Shown here piece after piece: positions 10,326 to 20,659 of a stretch of 64,000 nucleotides of DNA (positions within the stretch are counted from its first letter, which is position 1; each line of letters opens with the position of its first letter). The notes under the pieces are model-generated. The model ran no database searches. It saw only the letters and a list, made by a program, of their open reading frames with translations, and was not told the DNA's origin. The position numbers were made by a program, and so were the translations under genes. The DNA is from Paludibacteraceae bacterium (lineage in GTDB: Bacteria > Bacteroidota > Bacteroidia > Bacteroidales > Paludibacteraceae): positions 78,231-142,230 of the forward strand of contig JAGBCD010000027.1 in assembly GCA_017938155.1 (NCBI GenBank), in the 5' to 3' direction.

Positions 10326-10357
10326 TTTGTATGATTGCGTAAAAATGAGTAACTTTG
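10326..10357 (+). promoter_or_regulatory. Bacteroidota-type promoter for the barrel/OmpA genes
   Basis: TTTG (10326-10329), 20 bases, then TAACTTTG (10350-10357): an exact fit to the TTTG-N19/20-TAnnTTTG consensus. It lies 26 bases before the GTG start at 10384 and probably drives the genes that follow. Confidence 0.8.
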
Positions 10358-10383
10358 TCAGCTGATTTTGTTAAGGTACGTAG

Positions 10384-11295
10384 GTGAGAAGATTTTATAC
10401 CTTCATATGTATGTGGATTGCTGTGTCCGTGACGATGGTTGCGGCCACTAAATTGTTGCCAGAGAAGCATCATTATATCTCCCTTTATGGAGAAATAGGA
10501 TATGCTTCTTTGCTTAATAATGTTGAGGCTGTTTCTCCTGGTCCGGGTGTCGCTCCTTCAATAGGCATAGGTTATCATGTACATTACAATAACTTCATTT
10601 GCCAGCTTGCTGTAGCTGGAGAATATGCTTTCCATACCAACAAAATTCCTAACGCAGACCTTATCATACCGATGATAGACACGGAGATGCATCCTTTTGA
10701 TTTGCATGCGATGGTATCGGATGGTAGAGATGCTGCTCATTCGATACAAATACAAATACCGTTGCTCATAGGGTGCGAATACAAGAAGTTCTATTTCCTT
10801 GCGGGTGCCAAGTTCGGGCTGAATATGTTTGGTAAGACCTTTTCCCAATCCTTGTTATCAACCAAAGGTGATTACGACCGCTACATAGATCATTTTGAAA
10901 ACATGCCTAACCACTTCTTTCAAGAAGGACAAATGGTTCAGAGTGATTCGTATGCATTTCGTTTCAAGCCATCCGTCAATCTGCATGCAGAAATAGGGGG
11001 TAGAGTGGGAATCTTCTCGTTGGCGAAAGGAGCTGATGTGATGGTGCACAAGATTCGATACTATCTGGCTGCTTTTGTGGATTATGGTGTGCTCAATGTT
11101 CACGAGAACAAGGCTTTTGGTAGTGCTTTAGGATATCAACAGACAGACGATAAGGGTTTGCAATTTTATGTACTACCTTCGATGGTTAGCGATATAATGA
11201 AAGATGCGAGAGTCAATCCACTGACTGTGGGAATTAAGTTTACAGCATTGTTTGAACTACCACAGACAAGGCCTTGCGTGATGTGTGTGCACTGA
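10384..11295 (+). CDS. outer-membrane beta-barrel protein, paralogue of the barrel in the next gene
   Basis: 303 residues from a GTG start, chosen because the promoter ends just upstream and the N-terminus is a signal peptide (hydrophobic run to VAATK). The rest alternates short amphipathic strands, as in PorT/OmpA-type barrels. Stretches such as IPLLIGCEYKKFYFLAG.KFGLNMFG and YGVLNV match the barrel of the gene at 11350 (LPILAGMEF..YYFLAGPKVGLNVMG, YGVLNV), so the two are paralogues. The function is unknown; a structural or secretion-associated outer-membrane role is inferred. It lacks the coiled coil and OmpA domain of its neighbour. Confidence 0.8.
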   Translation: MRRFYTFICMWIAVSVTMVAATKLLPEKHHYISLYGEIGYASLLNNVEAVSPGPGVAPSIGIGYHVHYNNFICQLAVAGEYAFHTNKIPNADLIIPMIDTEMHPFDLHAMVSDGRDAAHSIQIQIPLLIGCEYKKFYFLAGAKFGLNMFGKTFSQSLLSTKGDYDRYIDHFENMPNHFFQEGQMVQSDSYAFRFKPSVNLHAEIGGRVGIFSLAKGADVMVHKIRYYLAAFVDYGVLNVHENKAFGSALGYQQTDDKGLQFYVLPSMVSDIMKDARVNPLTVGIKFTALFELPQTRPCVMCVH

Positions 11296-11349
11296 TTTAG
11301 TATGAATTTTTTTATCCTCAGGGATACTGATATATAGTAATTTGACAAA

Positions 11350-13944
11350 ATGATATACCGAATGAATCGTTTATTTTCTGTATGGGCCTTATGTGCCTTT
11401 TTGATGACTATACCTGCAACACCTATGCGTGCTGCATCTACAGCTGAACCGCAAACCAAAGAGCAAAAAGCGAAAGAAGCAGAAAAAGCCAAAAAAGCCA
11501 AAGAGGCTGAGAAAGCGCGCAAGGCGAAGGAGGCTGAGCGTGAAAAAAAGATGCAACAAGCTGAGAAAGAACGTCAAGCCAAAGCTGCCCAAACGGCTAA
11601 GGCTCAGGCTGAACGTGAAAAGATAGCTGCACAAAAGGCTAAGGAAGCGGAGAAAGCGCAAGCAGAACGTGAGAAAGTGGCTGCACAAAAGGCCAAAGAA
11701 GCAGCGCAAGCTCAGGCAGAACGTGAGAAAGTAGCTGCGCAAAAAGCCAAAGAGGCAGAACGTTTGCAAGCTGAACGTGAAAGAGCTGCAGAGCAAAAAG
11801 CCAAAGAGGCTGCGCAGACACAAGCAGAACGTGAAAAAGTAGCAGAGCAGAAAGCAAAAGAAGCTGCCAAGGCGCAAGCTGAACGTGAGAAAGCGGCAGA
11901 ACAGAAGGCTAAAGAAGCGGCCAAGGCGCAAGCAGAACGCGAGAAAGAAGCACAAAAGAGACCTTCTCAAGAGGAAGTGTACCAAACCAAACTGCAAGAA
12001 GTGCAAAAATACAACCAACGAGTGTCAAGATATATGGCACGTGATATTGCACATCGATTGGGATTTTGGGGACAGATAGGCTACTCATCGTTGTTCAATT
12101 CCGGTTTGGGAGAGGGTGCGTACACTCCAAAATCTGTGGGATGGTTAGGAGGTGGCATTGGAGTAGGGTATCAACTTCGTTACAGAAAGTTCTTGCTAAC
12201 CACTGGTGTAGAGTTCGAATCTTACAACAACCAAGTAAATATTTTCTCTACCCAAGGCAAGTCACCATTGACCCATGAGTTTGCTATGCAACCTTATCAA
12301 ACCATGCGCTACAAATATACATACAATCAAATGTCAGATTTGTGGCAAACAGGATACGTGCAATTACCTATTCTCGCAGGTATGGAGTTTGCTAATGGTC
12401 AATACTATTTCTTGGCGGGTCCGAAAGTAGGACTGAATGTTATGGGAACATCTGCTGTGAGCGGCAATTATACCACGACTATTCAAGATTTAGAACTCAA
12501 TGATCCACTTGTGTCAATGCCTAACCATGCATTGGTCAATGAACAAGAGTTTGGAAGTGTAAAATCAAACATCAACGCCTTGAGTTTCAACGTGGCCTTA
12601 TCTGCTGAGATAGGTATGAGCCTTGACCAATGGTTGCAACCCAAAGCACAGAGAGGAAAAAAACTCACTCCTGCACAACAATTACTCAAACGCATGCATA
12701 CCAGAGTAGCATTGTTTGCAGAGTATGGTGTACTGAATGTCTTCAAATCTTCATTGCCTGATGGCATTGACCCTATTATGGCTGCTACCCCTGCCGATTA
12801 TACAGACGTATTGGCTGGTGGTGACCCTATCAAAGATTTGGACTTCCGTTCGGCATTGAATACCACTTCTGCCAAAAATGCCAAACTCAATCCTTTCTTA
12901 GTAGGGGTTAAGTTGACCATGATGTGGGATCTTCCAAGAAAGAATATGAAGCCTAAAGCGCTGCCTAAGGAACCAAGTCCTCGTATGATGACACGAGTAG
13001 TGGATGAAGAAACTGGCAAGTACTTGGCAGGTGCAACGGTTAATATCACCAGTATGAGAAATGGACGTGTTACCAATAAAACGGCTAACTCACGCGGATA
13101 TGCTTCTGCACGCCTGCTCAAGGGTAATTACAATGTTACAGCCAACAAGGTGGGATACTATCCATCCGATACTATTTTGTATGCGCTTGAAAAAGATTTG
13201 AAAGATACACTCCTCATTGCATTAAAACCAGAGCCCAAACCTATCGTTTATACCTATGCAGGACGAGTATTTGCAGAGGATACCAAAGAACCTCTCGAAG
13301 CACAAGTCATTGTTAGAGGAGCGGCTGATACCACTATACTCTATTCGGGTATTGCTGCAGATGATGGATTGTTCGTTACTGATTTGACTGCTGGAAACTA
13401 TATCACCACCTTCCGTATGCCAGGATTTGTGGAGACGATAGATACCATACAATTTGTACAAGATACTTTACAAACCTTTATGCCAAGAGTCAAATTGGGT
13501 ATTACGATACGTATAGAGAACCTATTCTTTGCTACAGGAAGAACCATTATCCTTCCTGAATCAAAGCAGTCAATGGATGACTTGGCTCAATTCATGCTCG
13601 ACAACCCAACCGTAGATATCCGCATCATTGGACATACCGACTCAGTGGGTTCTGCAAGGTCCAACAAGGCGCTTTCAGAAGGACGTGCCAACGCTGTGAG
13701 AAGAGAACTTATCAAGCGTGACATAGTTGCCGATCGTATCGAAGCTGAAGGACATGGTGAAGATGAACCAGTAGCTCCTAATGCAACGGAAGAAGGACGT
13801 GCACTCAATAGACGTGTAGAGTTTATGATTATTAGCACGGGCGGCGAGGATATCAAACAAATATTTGATGAACAACAAGTAGATGAAGAACAACTTCAAC
13901 GATTGGTAGAGCAAAATAGAAACAGAAACAAACAAATGCAATAA
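11350..13944 (+). CDS. coiled-coil/beta-barrel/carboxypeptidase-regulatory/OmpA fusion protein
   Basis: 864 residues; the start could also be the ATG at 11362. Order of domains: signal peptide (1-28); a long Lys/Glu/Ala coiled coil built of KAKEAEKAQAEREK-like repeats (~35-200, TolA-like); an outer-membrane barrel (~225-540) like the preceding gene; two carboxypeptidase-regulatory-like domains (~545-630 and ~632-715); and a C-terminal OmpA peptidoglycan-binding domain (~720-835) with the GHTDSVGS and LNRRVEF motifs. The OmpA domain should anchor the barrel to peptidoglycan. The coiled-coil DNA is itself repetitive and gives long false ORFs on the opposite strand. It lies six bases before the next gene, so the two are probably one operon. 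Confidence 0.88.
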   Translation: MIYRMNRLFSVWALCAFLMTIPATPMRAASTAEPQTKEQKAKEAEKAKKAKEAEKARKAKEAEREKKMQQAEKERQAKAAQTAKAQAEREKIAAQKAKEAEKAQAEREKVAAQKAKEAAQAQAEREKVAAQKAKEAERLQAERERAAEQKAKEAAQTQAEREKVAEQKAKEAAKAQAEREKAAEQKAKEAAKAQAEREKEAQKRPSQEEVYQTKLQEVQKYNQRVSRYMARDIAHRLGFWGQIGYSSLFNSGLGEGAYTPKSVGWLGGGIGVGYQLRYRKFLLTTGVEFESYNNQVNIFSTQGKSPLTHEFAMQPYQTMRYKYTYNQMSDLWQTGYVQLPILAGMEFANGQYYFLAGPKVGLNVMGTSAVSGNYTTTIQDLELNDPLVSMPNHALVNEQEFGSVKSNINALSFNVALSAEIGMSLDQWLQPKAQRGKKLTPAQQLLKRMHTRVALFAEYGVLNVFKSSLPDGIDPIMAATPADYTDVLAGGDPIKDLDFRSALNTTSAKNAKLNPFLVGVKLTMMWDLPRKNMKPKALPKEPSPRMMTRVVDEETGKYLAGATVNITSMRNGRVTNKTANSRGYASARLLKGNYNVTANKVGYYPSDTILYALEKDLKDTLLIALKPEPKPIVYTYAGRVFAEDTKEPLEAQVIVRGAADTTILYSGIAADDGLFVTDLTAGNYITTFRMPGFVETIDTIQFVQDTLQTFMPRVKLGITIRIENLFFATGRTIILPESKQSMDDLAQFMLDNPTVDIRIIGHTDSVGSARSNKALSEGRANAVRRELIKRDIVADRIEAEGHGEDEPVAPNATEEGRALNRRVEFMIISTGGEDIKQIFDEQQVDEEQLQRLVEQNRNRNKQMQ

Positions 13945-13950
13945 TTAAGG

Positions 13951-16900
13951 GTGAACTATAGTAAACTACATATTACACTATTCCTTCTATTTATCTTCGC
14001 AACCACGATCACGGCACAACAACTCATCAATGTGCCTACTGGTTTTAGTTTCGAGGATACAGAAGATATGTCCAATTGGACCCTTAATGAAGGATCTGCA
14101 GGAGCTTATGATAAATGGGTCGTAGGACCAGCTACGCATAGCGATGGCTACCAGAGTCTATACATCAAAGTCGATAGTGTCGCTGACCCATCTTTTGGAC
14201 ACAAACCCAATATTGTAGTTGCTTACCAGACCATCAAGTTCCCTACATCAACCAAGACAGAACACTATGACCTCAGTTTTGATTGGAAATGTGTAGGAGA
14301 TACTGGAAACGCAATGATGTATGTGCTCATCATACCATATACATACCTGCATGACCCCAGTTCTATATTCCACATCAGTAAGATTGCTTCATCTACCAAC
14401 GGTAAATTGCCTAAGAACGTAATTGGACAATGTAGCCGTTTTGAAGGTGGCATGAACTACTTATCGGGCTCTGAAGTTTGGCAAAATGTGTCCCTGTCTT
14501 CATCCATCAATGTCAGTGCCAACAACTCAAAACAGACATTCGCTTTGATGTTCATTTGGGCTAATGCCAACCAAGATCCTACTCGCAATAGTGTAGGTGC
14601 TTGTGTGGATAATATACAATTCTCTTCTGCCAATGTGAAAAAACCAACCAACCTAAACGTGCAAGCACAATGCGAAGATTCGTCCATGTTGGTTAAGTGG
14701 GATAGTCCTTTGGAGGAGTTTTGCGTTGAATACAAAAAGACAGGAACCAATTATTGGAGACGAATAGATGGAATCGTATCTGGAGTGGATGGCTATACAG
14801 AACAAGGAGTGGAAAAATGTTTCAAACTCGATAATATAGAAGAAGCTACCTACGACGTGCGCGTACAAGGAACGTTGAACAACGATATCAGCGCGTATGC
14901 TGTACTCAACCAATATCTATATTATTGTCCGGATAACCACTGTGTCAATTACCTTAATTTGGACAACCCCAATCTGGTATGTACCTATGGTTTTCGTGAT
15001 GACTATAGACAAGGAACCACTCCTTATGATAGTATAGGATATATCAATTTTGGTCCTGATTCCAAGGATAGTCGTCACACTATTCACCTCAATCCCAAGG
15101 AGACCGACCCAAGAACTGGAAACAAACTCAAATGTGTTCCTACAGGTGCATTAGGCTCTGTTAGGTTGGGCAACTGGAACTGCGACGGAGAGGCCGAGAG
15201 TATGACCTATGCTTTTACAGTGGACTCCGCATCACAAGGTATATTGTTGATCAAATATGCGGTTGTGCTGGAAGAACCGGGTACCTCTTGTGGAGACCCA
15301 GGATTCAAAATGGTGGTTTTGGATAGTTTGGGCAACGAGATAGATGAGATATGCAGCAAGGCTGACTTCGGATATTCGCAAGCAGCTGCCGCAGGATGGA
15401 ATATATATGAGGACAAAAACTCATATTCCAAAGTGGCATGGAAAGATTGGACTTCTGTGGGAGTAAACCTACAGCAATATGATCAACAAGTATGCTATGT
15501 TCGCTTGACCACCAACGACTGCGGTGCTGGTGGACACTTTGGATATGCTTACTTCACGATTGATTGTATTAGCGCTTACATACGTACCGAGAACTGTGGA
15601 ACAGATGCTCAGATCAGCTGCGAAGCACCCGAGGGATTTAGTTATAGATGGTACGATGAGACAGGCAAGACAGTAGGAAGAGAGCAATCAATGGTGGCTG
15701 ATGCTGGACGACACTTATATACGTGTAGGGTTAGTTTCATAGAGGATACGACTTGCTATTTCGAACTATCAACACTATCCGCTCCTCGATTCCCAGTACC
15801 AGAATATACCTACAAGTGGCAACCTACCAATTGTAGCAACATCATACGGTTTAACAATACCTCCCATGTGATGAATAAGTTTGATGGAGAGGAAAATCAT
15901 ACCAAAGAATCATGTACTGATTATCAGTGGCATTTCACACGTTTGGTAAACGGCATCCCTCAACCCTCAACCCAAACATCCAATCCTTCTCCTGTCTATA
16001 CTTGTAGAGCGGAAGGTGATACGTTGATTGTTAATTTTACAAGCTATATAGGCGAGAATAATATGTGTGATTCTACACGCATCGACACGCTCATTATTCC
16101 TTCTATATTGCCTCCAGACACCTTCAAACTGGTAGAAGGAATATGTGAGGGTACTGGATTCTTCTTCGACGAACAATGGCGCACCGAATCGGGTATCTAT
16201 GTTAGTAAAAAGGACAACTTTGCAGGATGCGATAGCTTATCCACACTCTATCTGTCGGTCAATCCAGCTGGACCAGATACCACCATTGTTCAGATGATAT
16301 GTAGCGATACTTGTGTGACGATAGGAGACAATTGCTACGACAAAACCAACCACTATACAGCATGGCTCAAAAATAGATGGGGATGTGATAGTATCGTACA
16401 ACTGCATCTTACGGTAGAACCCAAAGTTGAAAATGCATCGTTTGTCAATGCCTATCCGTTGGTAGCGTGTGCCGATGATGGCGAATTGAATATTTATTTC
16501 CAATACAATCACAACGAGGCTGTGTTGGATAGCATCCAGATACATTTCAACCATACTTACAAGGGAATAGGTTTTAGTGATACTACCCTTTATCATATAG
16601 ATAAGATTGACCCTTATACGAATAGTATGCTCATTACTTTGCCTTATCCTCAGAAGGTTACACCTAACTATGACACCCTTACCTTGACCACTTTCCAGAC
16701 ATGTTGTGGACAGCAAACCTTCCGACTTCCAATACAGATGCAGTATGCTGCCTCCATAGTAGAGCAGAAATGGAATGATGTGCTGGCAGTACTTAACGAA
16801 CGATTTAATGGAGGATATCAATTCATTGCCTTCCAGTGGTACAAGAACTTTATGCCTATTGAAGGAGAAGTAGGGTCTTACCTTTATCAACCATTAGACA

Positions 16901-17211
16901 CTACGGCTTCTTATTTTGTAGAACTGACGCGTATGGATGGAGTGCGTATGTTCTCATGCCCAATCACGCCGATGGTGCATGTTGACCAACAAGAGTTCCC
17001 TACATTAGTGAATGTGTCGCAAAAAATTGCAGTTCGTGTACCTAAAAAAGCGGATATAAGCATTTACACTTCTGTAGGACAACTATATGACGAATACAAG
17101 GATATTGCAGACAATATACAAATACAAATGCCTAATGTTAGAGGTGTTTATGTGGTGCAAATCAATTATGAAGATGGAACTTATCACGCACAGCAAGTGA
17201 TAGTCAAATAG
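13951..17211 (+). CDS. T9SS-exported multidomain surface protein (paralogue of the next gene)
   Basis: 1086 residues from GTG, with a signal peptide ending near ITAQQ. The N-terminal third looks like a jelly-roll domain (FSFEDTEDMSNWTL). The middle shares HTIHLNPKETDPRTGNKL, GSVRLGNW and W..WTSVGVNL with the next protein. Two C.G.....F...GCDS repeats (~716-826) resemble those ending the giant adhesin. The last ~70 residues (ISIYTSVGQLYDE ... GVYVVQI ... QQVIVK) match the T9SS type A sorting domain, so export by T9SS and surface attachment or release are expected. No catalytic motif is recognised. Confidence 0.85.
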   Translation: MNYSKLHITLFLLFIFATTITAQQLINVPTGFSFEDTEDMSNWTLNEGSAGAYDKWVVGPATHSDGYQSLYIKVDSVADPSFGHKPNIVVAYQTIKFPTSTKTEHYDLSFDWKCVGDTGNAMMYVLIIPYTYLHDPSSIFHISKIASSTNGKLPKNVIGQCSRFEGGMNYLSGSEVWQNVSLSSSINVSANNSKQTFALMFIWANANQDPTRNSVGACVDNIQFSSANVKKPTNLNVQAQCEDSSMLVKWDSPLEEFCVEYKKTGTNYWRRIDGIVSGVDGYTEQGVEKCFKLDNIEEATYDVRVQGTLNNDISAYAVLNQYLYYCPDNHCVNYLNLDNPNLVCTYGFRDDYRQGTTPYDSIGYINFGPDSKDSRHTIHLNPKETDPRTGNKLKCVPTGALGSVRLGNWNCDGEAESMTYAFTVDSASQGILLIKYAVVLEEPGTSCGDPGFKMVVLDSLGNEIDEICSKADFGYSQAAAAGWNIYEDKNSYSKVAWKDWTSVGVNLQQYDQQVCYVRLTTNDCGAGGHFGYAYFTIDCISAYIRTENCGTDAQISCEAPEGFSYRWYDETGKTVGREQSMVADAGRHLYTCRVSFIEDTTCYFELSTLSAPRFPVPEYTYKWQPTNCSNIIRFNNTSHVMNKFDGEENHTKESCTDYQWHFTRLVNGIPQPSTQTSNPSPVYTCRAEGDTLIVNFTSYIGENNMCDSTRIDTLIIPSILPPDTFKLVEGICEGTGFFFDEQWRTESGIYVSKKDNFAGCDSLSTLYLSVNPAGPDTTIVQMICSDTCVTIGDNCYDKTNHYTAWLKNRWGCDSIVQLHLTVEPKVENASFVNAYPLVACADDGELNIYFQYNHNEAVLDSIQIHFNHTYKGIGFSDTTLYHIDKIDPYTNSMLITLPYPQKVTPNYDTLTLTTFQTCCGQQTFRLPIQMQYAASIVEQKWNDVLAVLNERFNGGYQFIAFQWYKNFMPIEGEVGSYLYQPLDTTASYFVELTRMDGVRMFSCPITPMVHVDQQEFPTLVNVSQKIAVRVPKKADISIYTSVGQLYDEYKDIADNIQIQMPNVRGVYVVQINYEDGTYHAQQVIVK

Positions 17212-17255
17212 GATTTTTTGTAAGGTAAAACGAAAAAAGAATAAATATAAGCAGT

Positions 17256-20200
17256 ATGAAAAAGATATACGTATCAATTTTAATTTTTGTTCTCCTATGT
17301 ACAACCCGCGTACATGCAGTGTCATACTATTCGTGTGATTTTGAAAAGGCGGGTATAGATAGTGCTTGGACATTAAATCCAACAGCCAATGCCACTATTG
17401 ATGCACAAATCAAGAATCGATGGTATCTTGGTGCTTTAGGTAACTATGGTGCGGTGGGAAGTAAAGGTCTATATCTGTCTGCCGATAAAGGACAGACTGT
17501 AGGGTATAGCAGTACCGGAAGTGTAGTGATGGTTTACACTACCATAGCATTGGACCCAATAGATAATGATTCTTCTTTCTATCAACTTACGTTTGACTAT
17601 CGTGCTGCGGCAGCACTTGCCAACGAGGGACTTTATTGCTTCTTAATCCCACATGTTGACCCACTCACTCTCAAACCCAATGTCGTGATGTCCAATCCTA
17701 ATGGTGGACAGATTCCTACCATGTACGAACCTTACATGATAGAGTTGCAACCAGGATTTACTGACAACCTCAATGGGGCTGAAGTGTGGCAACAGTGTGT
17801 CACTAAGATTGATCCATCCATATGTACAGGTGAACCATACTATCTTGCATTTGCATGGAATAGTGGCAATAGTACGCCTCTAAGACCTGGTGGATGTTGT
17901 ATTGACAACATCAATATACGCGTTGCACAAGAGTGCAGCAAACCCAGAAACCTCACTGCTAATGTAGTAGGAGGGTCGGTATTGGTAACGTGGGAAGGTG
18001 AAACGGATACTTATGAGTTTGAAGCTTATTCATATATTGATGATAAATGGTATGGACCGATATTGGTAAAAGATACCTTCTACCAAATCATCGGGATGAC
18101 GCCAGGACAAGTTGATTTCTATGTGCGTTCACAATGCAATGATAGTTTGTATAGTTTGCGTACTTCAGAGAGCAAACTCATATACTACCCAGATCAATTG
18201 TGTATTGATTATCTCAACTTGGACAACGCAAAGTGCTACATCGAACAATCGGCTCCACAAAGTACAGAAACTTTTGAAGACTTCGTCCTCTCCAAACCTA
18301 TAGATAATGGCCCAGCTTCATCAGCCAGCAGGCATACCATACATTACAACCAACTGGAGACGGATCCTCGTACAGGTGGTTTGCTCAAGACTGTTCCGAA
18401 GGGAGAATTAGGCTCCATTCGATTAGGAAATATCGAAGGTGGCAATCATGCGGAACGTATCGAATTGTCATTCGTGGTTGATACCATCGAATCACCTGTT
18501 TTCTTGCTCAACTATGCGCCTATCATTGAAGCACCAGGACATAATAGTTATGAAAACCCTCGTTTCAAATTGGATTTGCTTATCAATGGACAAAGCATTG
18601 GTAGTTGTGGTCAAGCGGATTTCAACTGTAATGATGTATATAGTGACGATAGATTGACTACCAAAGACACAACTTGGCATCTTACCACAAAAGAGGTTGC
18701 AGGGTCTGCGGCGGACATTGTCTGGAAGGAATGGACGACAGTGGGTGTAAACTTGAGAAACCCACAATATCAAGGCAAGACCCTAACTGCCAGACTTACA
18801 ACACACGACTGTACCTTCTCTGCACACGGTGGCTATGCGTACTTCACCTTAGGCTGTTCCGATGGTAAGCTCAAGGATATGAAGTGTGGAGAAATCAACC
18901 CGAACTTCATCGCTCCTGACGGATTTTACTATCGTTGGTTGTATGCCGATAGTGAAAAGTATCGTAGAGCAGATGGGTCAATAGATGAAAAATATGTATT
19001 AGGTAGAAACCAAATGTATGTAGCAGGATGGCATACCGACTCTTTGTTTGCTGTGGATTGTATGTTCGTGCAAGATACAACGTGTTATTTTACCTTGTAT
19101 GCTTCTACATTGGCGATGAACCCTGTGTCTGTCATTCCAACGCCACGTATTCAACGCAACTGTACTGAGAATATGTACACCGTTTTCTTTGATGGATCAC
19201 AATGCCATGTACAAGAAATTGACCACGTAAACAATGATACCATCGTCTCTACACGTAACCGAGTAGAGCGCACCGAATGGCAATTTGGTGATGGTACGGT
19301 GAGTTATGATTTAAATCCTGTACACAAGTATCCTGCCTCTGGAGGAACTTACAATGTAACCTTGCGTACCACCTATGGTTCTTGTGATTCGGTGGTTACC
19401 TATGTATTGCATTTGGATAGCTTAGGCCCAACGAGAGATACGACTACTTTATATCTATGCGACGATATCAAAGAGAATGGTGGATATCAATGGATCGAAA
19501 ACGGCAAACGTTATACCGACTACGGATTGGATTCCATCATCTTGGTCAATCCAGAAACAACCTGTGATAGCATTTTGTATCTCAACCTATTGGAGCCTAC
19601 CAGAGTAAAAGAAGAGACAGTAGTATTTGACAAAGACCTACCGTATGTCTATCATGGTATCAAACTCTACTCAGATACTACCATCAAAGTGGCTTCAGCA
19701 TCGTGTGATACGATTTGGGAACTCAAATTCCAAGTATATGTAACACTCAAGGCTAAGTTGGATCAAGACAACTATCACGTATGCCATGGCGATGTATCGC
19801 TACCTATTGACTATACGATACAAGCTGGTTTTGCGAGACTTTATTCAGTTGATTTTGAAGATGAGTCACGATTCACTGATATAGATAAAGTATACACGCC
19901 TAATGCTTCCAAAGGAACATGGCAATTGCCTATAGATATTCCAGGTGATTTGATGCCAAATATCTATCAAGCTACCCTAACGCTTCATGATAGCATCCCT
20001 GAATGTGATGTGCACTTGCCATTCTCATTCGTTATTAGGTATAGCCATGATATCATTGCGCAACGTTGGGGAGATGTATTGGGCGTGCAAAATGCATCCT
20101 TCAATCAACACATGGTCAATGGTACACCTGTTGCCTTCGAATTTGAAGACTATCAATGGTACACCTGCGATGCTACAGGATTGGATACTGTTGCGATCGT

Positions 20201-20549
20201 TGGCGCCAACCTGTCGTACCTCTATCAACCTCTTGATTACGAGGCATACTATTGTGCTGCTGTGACGAGAACTACAGATAAAGTCCGTCTGCTCATCTGT
20301 CCTGTACAACCTTCAATAGTAGAAGCACAAGAGCATAAGGATATGCCATCGCTGTCATTGATTGACGCTTCTTCACAATTACAATTATCTGGCAAAGGAC
20401 AAGCGCAGTGGTATGACTTGATGGGTAATCTATATAGTCAACAAACCTATGACAACTCAACTATCAAAGCGCCATCAGCATCTGGAATGTATCTGTTGGT
20501 TCTTATAGAGGAAGTTGACTCCACGATTCAAAGAGTGGTGATTAAATAA
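17256..20549 (+). CDS. T9SS-exported multidomain surface protein with PKD domain
   Basis: 1097 residues. A clear signal peptide (MKKIYVSILIFVLL...VHA) precedes a jelly-roll-like N-terminus, a middle region homologous to the preceding protein (HTIHYNQLETDPRTGG, GSIRLGNI, WKEWTTVGVNL, GGYAYFTLGC), a PKD domain (~650-718; WQFGDGTVSYDLNPVHKY) and a C-terminal T9SS sorting domain (~1028-1097, ending SGMYLLVLIEE...RVVIK). It starts 44 bases after the preceding gene. Duplication of a common ancestor is clear. A matrix or adhesion role is inferred; no enzyme motif is seen. Confidence 0.85.
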   Translation: MKKIYVSILIFVLLCTTRVHAVSYYSCDFEKAGIDSAWTLNPTANATIDAQIKNRWYLGALGNYGAVGSKGLYLSADKGQTVGYSSTGSVVMVYTTIALDPIDNDSSFYQLTFDYRAAAALANEGLYCFLIPHVDPLTLKPNVVMSNPNGGQIPTMYEPYMIELQPGFTDNLNGAEVWQQCVTKIDPSICTGEPYYLAFAWNSGNSTPLRPGGCCIDNINIRVAQECSKPRNLTANVVGGSVLVTWEGETDTYEFEAYSYIDDKWYGPILVKDTFYQIIGMTPGQVDFYVRSQCNDSLYSLRTSESKLIYYPDQLCIDYLNLDNAKCYIEQSAPQSTETFEDFVLSKPIDNGPASSASRHTIHYNQLETDPRTGGLLKTVPKGELGSIRLGNIEGGNHAERIELSFVVDTIESPVFLLNYAPIIEAPGHNSYENPRFKLDLLINGQSIGSCGQADFNCNDVYSDDRLTTKDTTWHLTTKEVAGSAADIVWKEWTTVGVNLRNPQYQGKTLTARLTTHDCTFSAHGGYAYFTLGCSDGKLKDMKCGEINPNFIAPDGFYYRWLYADSEKYRRADGSIDEKYVLGRNQMYVAGWHTDSLFAVDCMFVQDTTCYFTLYASTLAMNPVSVIPTPRIQRNCTENMYTVFFDGSQCHVQEIDHVNNDTIVSTRNRVERTEWQFGDGTVSYDLNPVHKYPASGGTYNVTLRTTYGSCDSVVTYVLHLDSLGPTRDTTTLYLCDDIKENGGYQWIENGKRYTDYGLDSIILVNPETTCDSILYLNLLEPTRVKEETVVFDKDLPYVYHGIKLYSDTTIKVASASCDTIWELKFQVYVTLKAKLDQDNYHVCHGDVSLPIDYTIQAGFARLYSVDFEDESRFTDIDKVYTPNASKGTWQLPIDIPGDLMPNIYQATLTLHDSIPECDVHLPFSFVIRYSHDIIAQRWGDVLGVQNASFNQHMVNGTPVAFEFEDYQWYTCDATGLDTVAIVGANLSYLYQPLDYEAYYCAAVTRTTDKVRLLICPVQPSIVEAQEHKDMPSLSLIDASSQLQLSGKGQAQWYDLMGNLYSQQTYDNSTIKAPSASGMYLLVLIEEVDSTIQRVVIK

Positions 20550-20565
20550 TAGATGATAGATATAT

Positions 20566-20597
20566 CAACGACTGCGCCACAACTGGCGCAGTCGTTG
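20566..20597 (+). terminator. strong hairpin ending the surface-protein operon
   Basis: A perfect 14-bp stem, CAACGACTGCGCCA (20566-20579) with its complement (20584-20597), and a four-base loop, 17 bases after the stop codon. There is no immediate T-tract, only TTTTTG some 15 bases later, so it may also stabilise the 3' end. It separates the surface genes from the toxin island. Confidence 0.6.
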
Positions 20598-20659
20598 ATT
20601 ATTGATAGAGCGTTTTTGTTTATTCTTCACGATAGTAGGCCCTACACAAACTATATGGC

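Noticed and set aside
11389-12018. 209-residue minus-strand ORF rich in Leu, Phe and Cys
   Set aside because: It is the antisense of the Lys/Glu/Ala coiled-coil repeat of the OmpA fusion gene.
16237-16890. 217-residue minus-strand ORF
   Set aside because: It lies entirely opposite the T9SS cargo gene at 13951-17211, with no family features.
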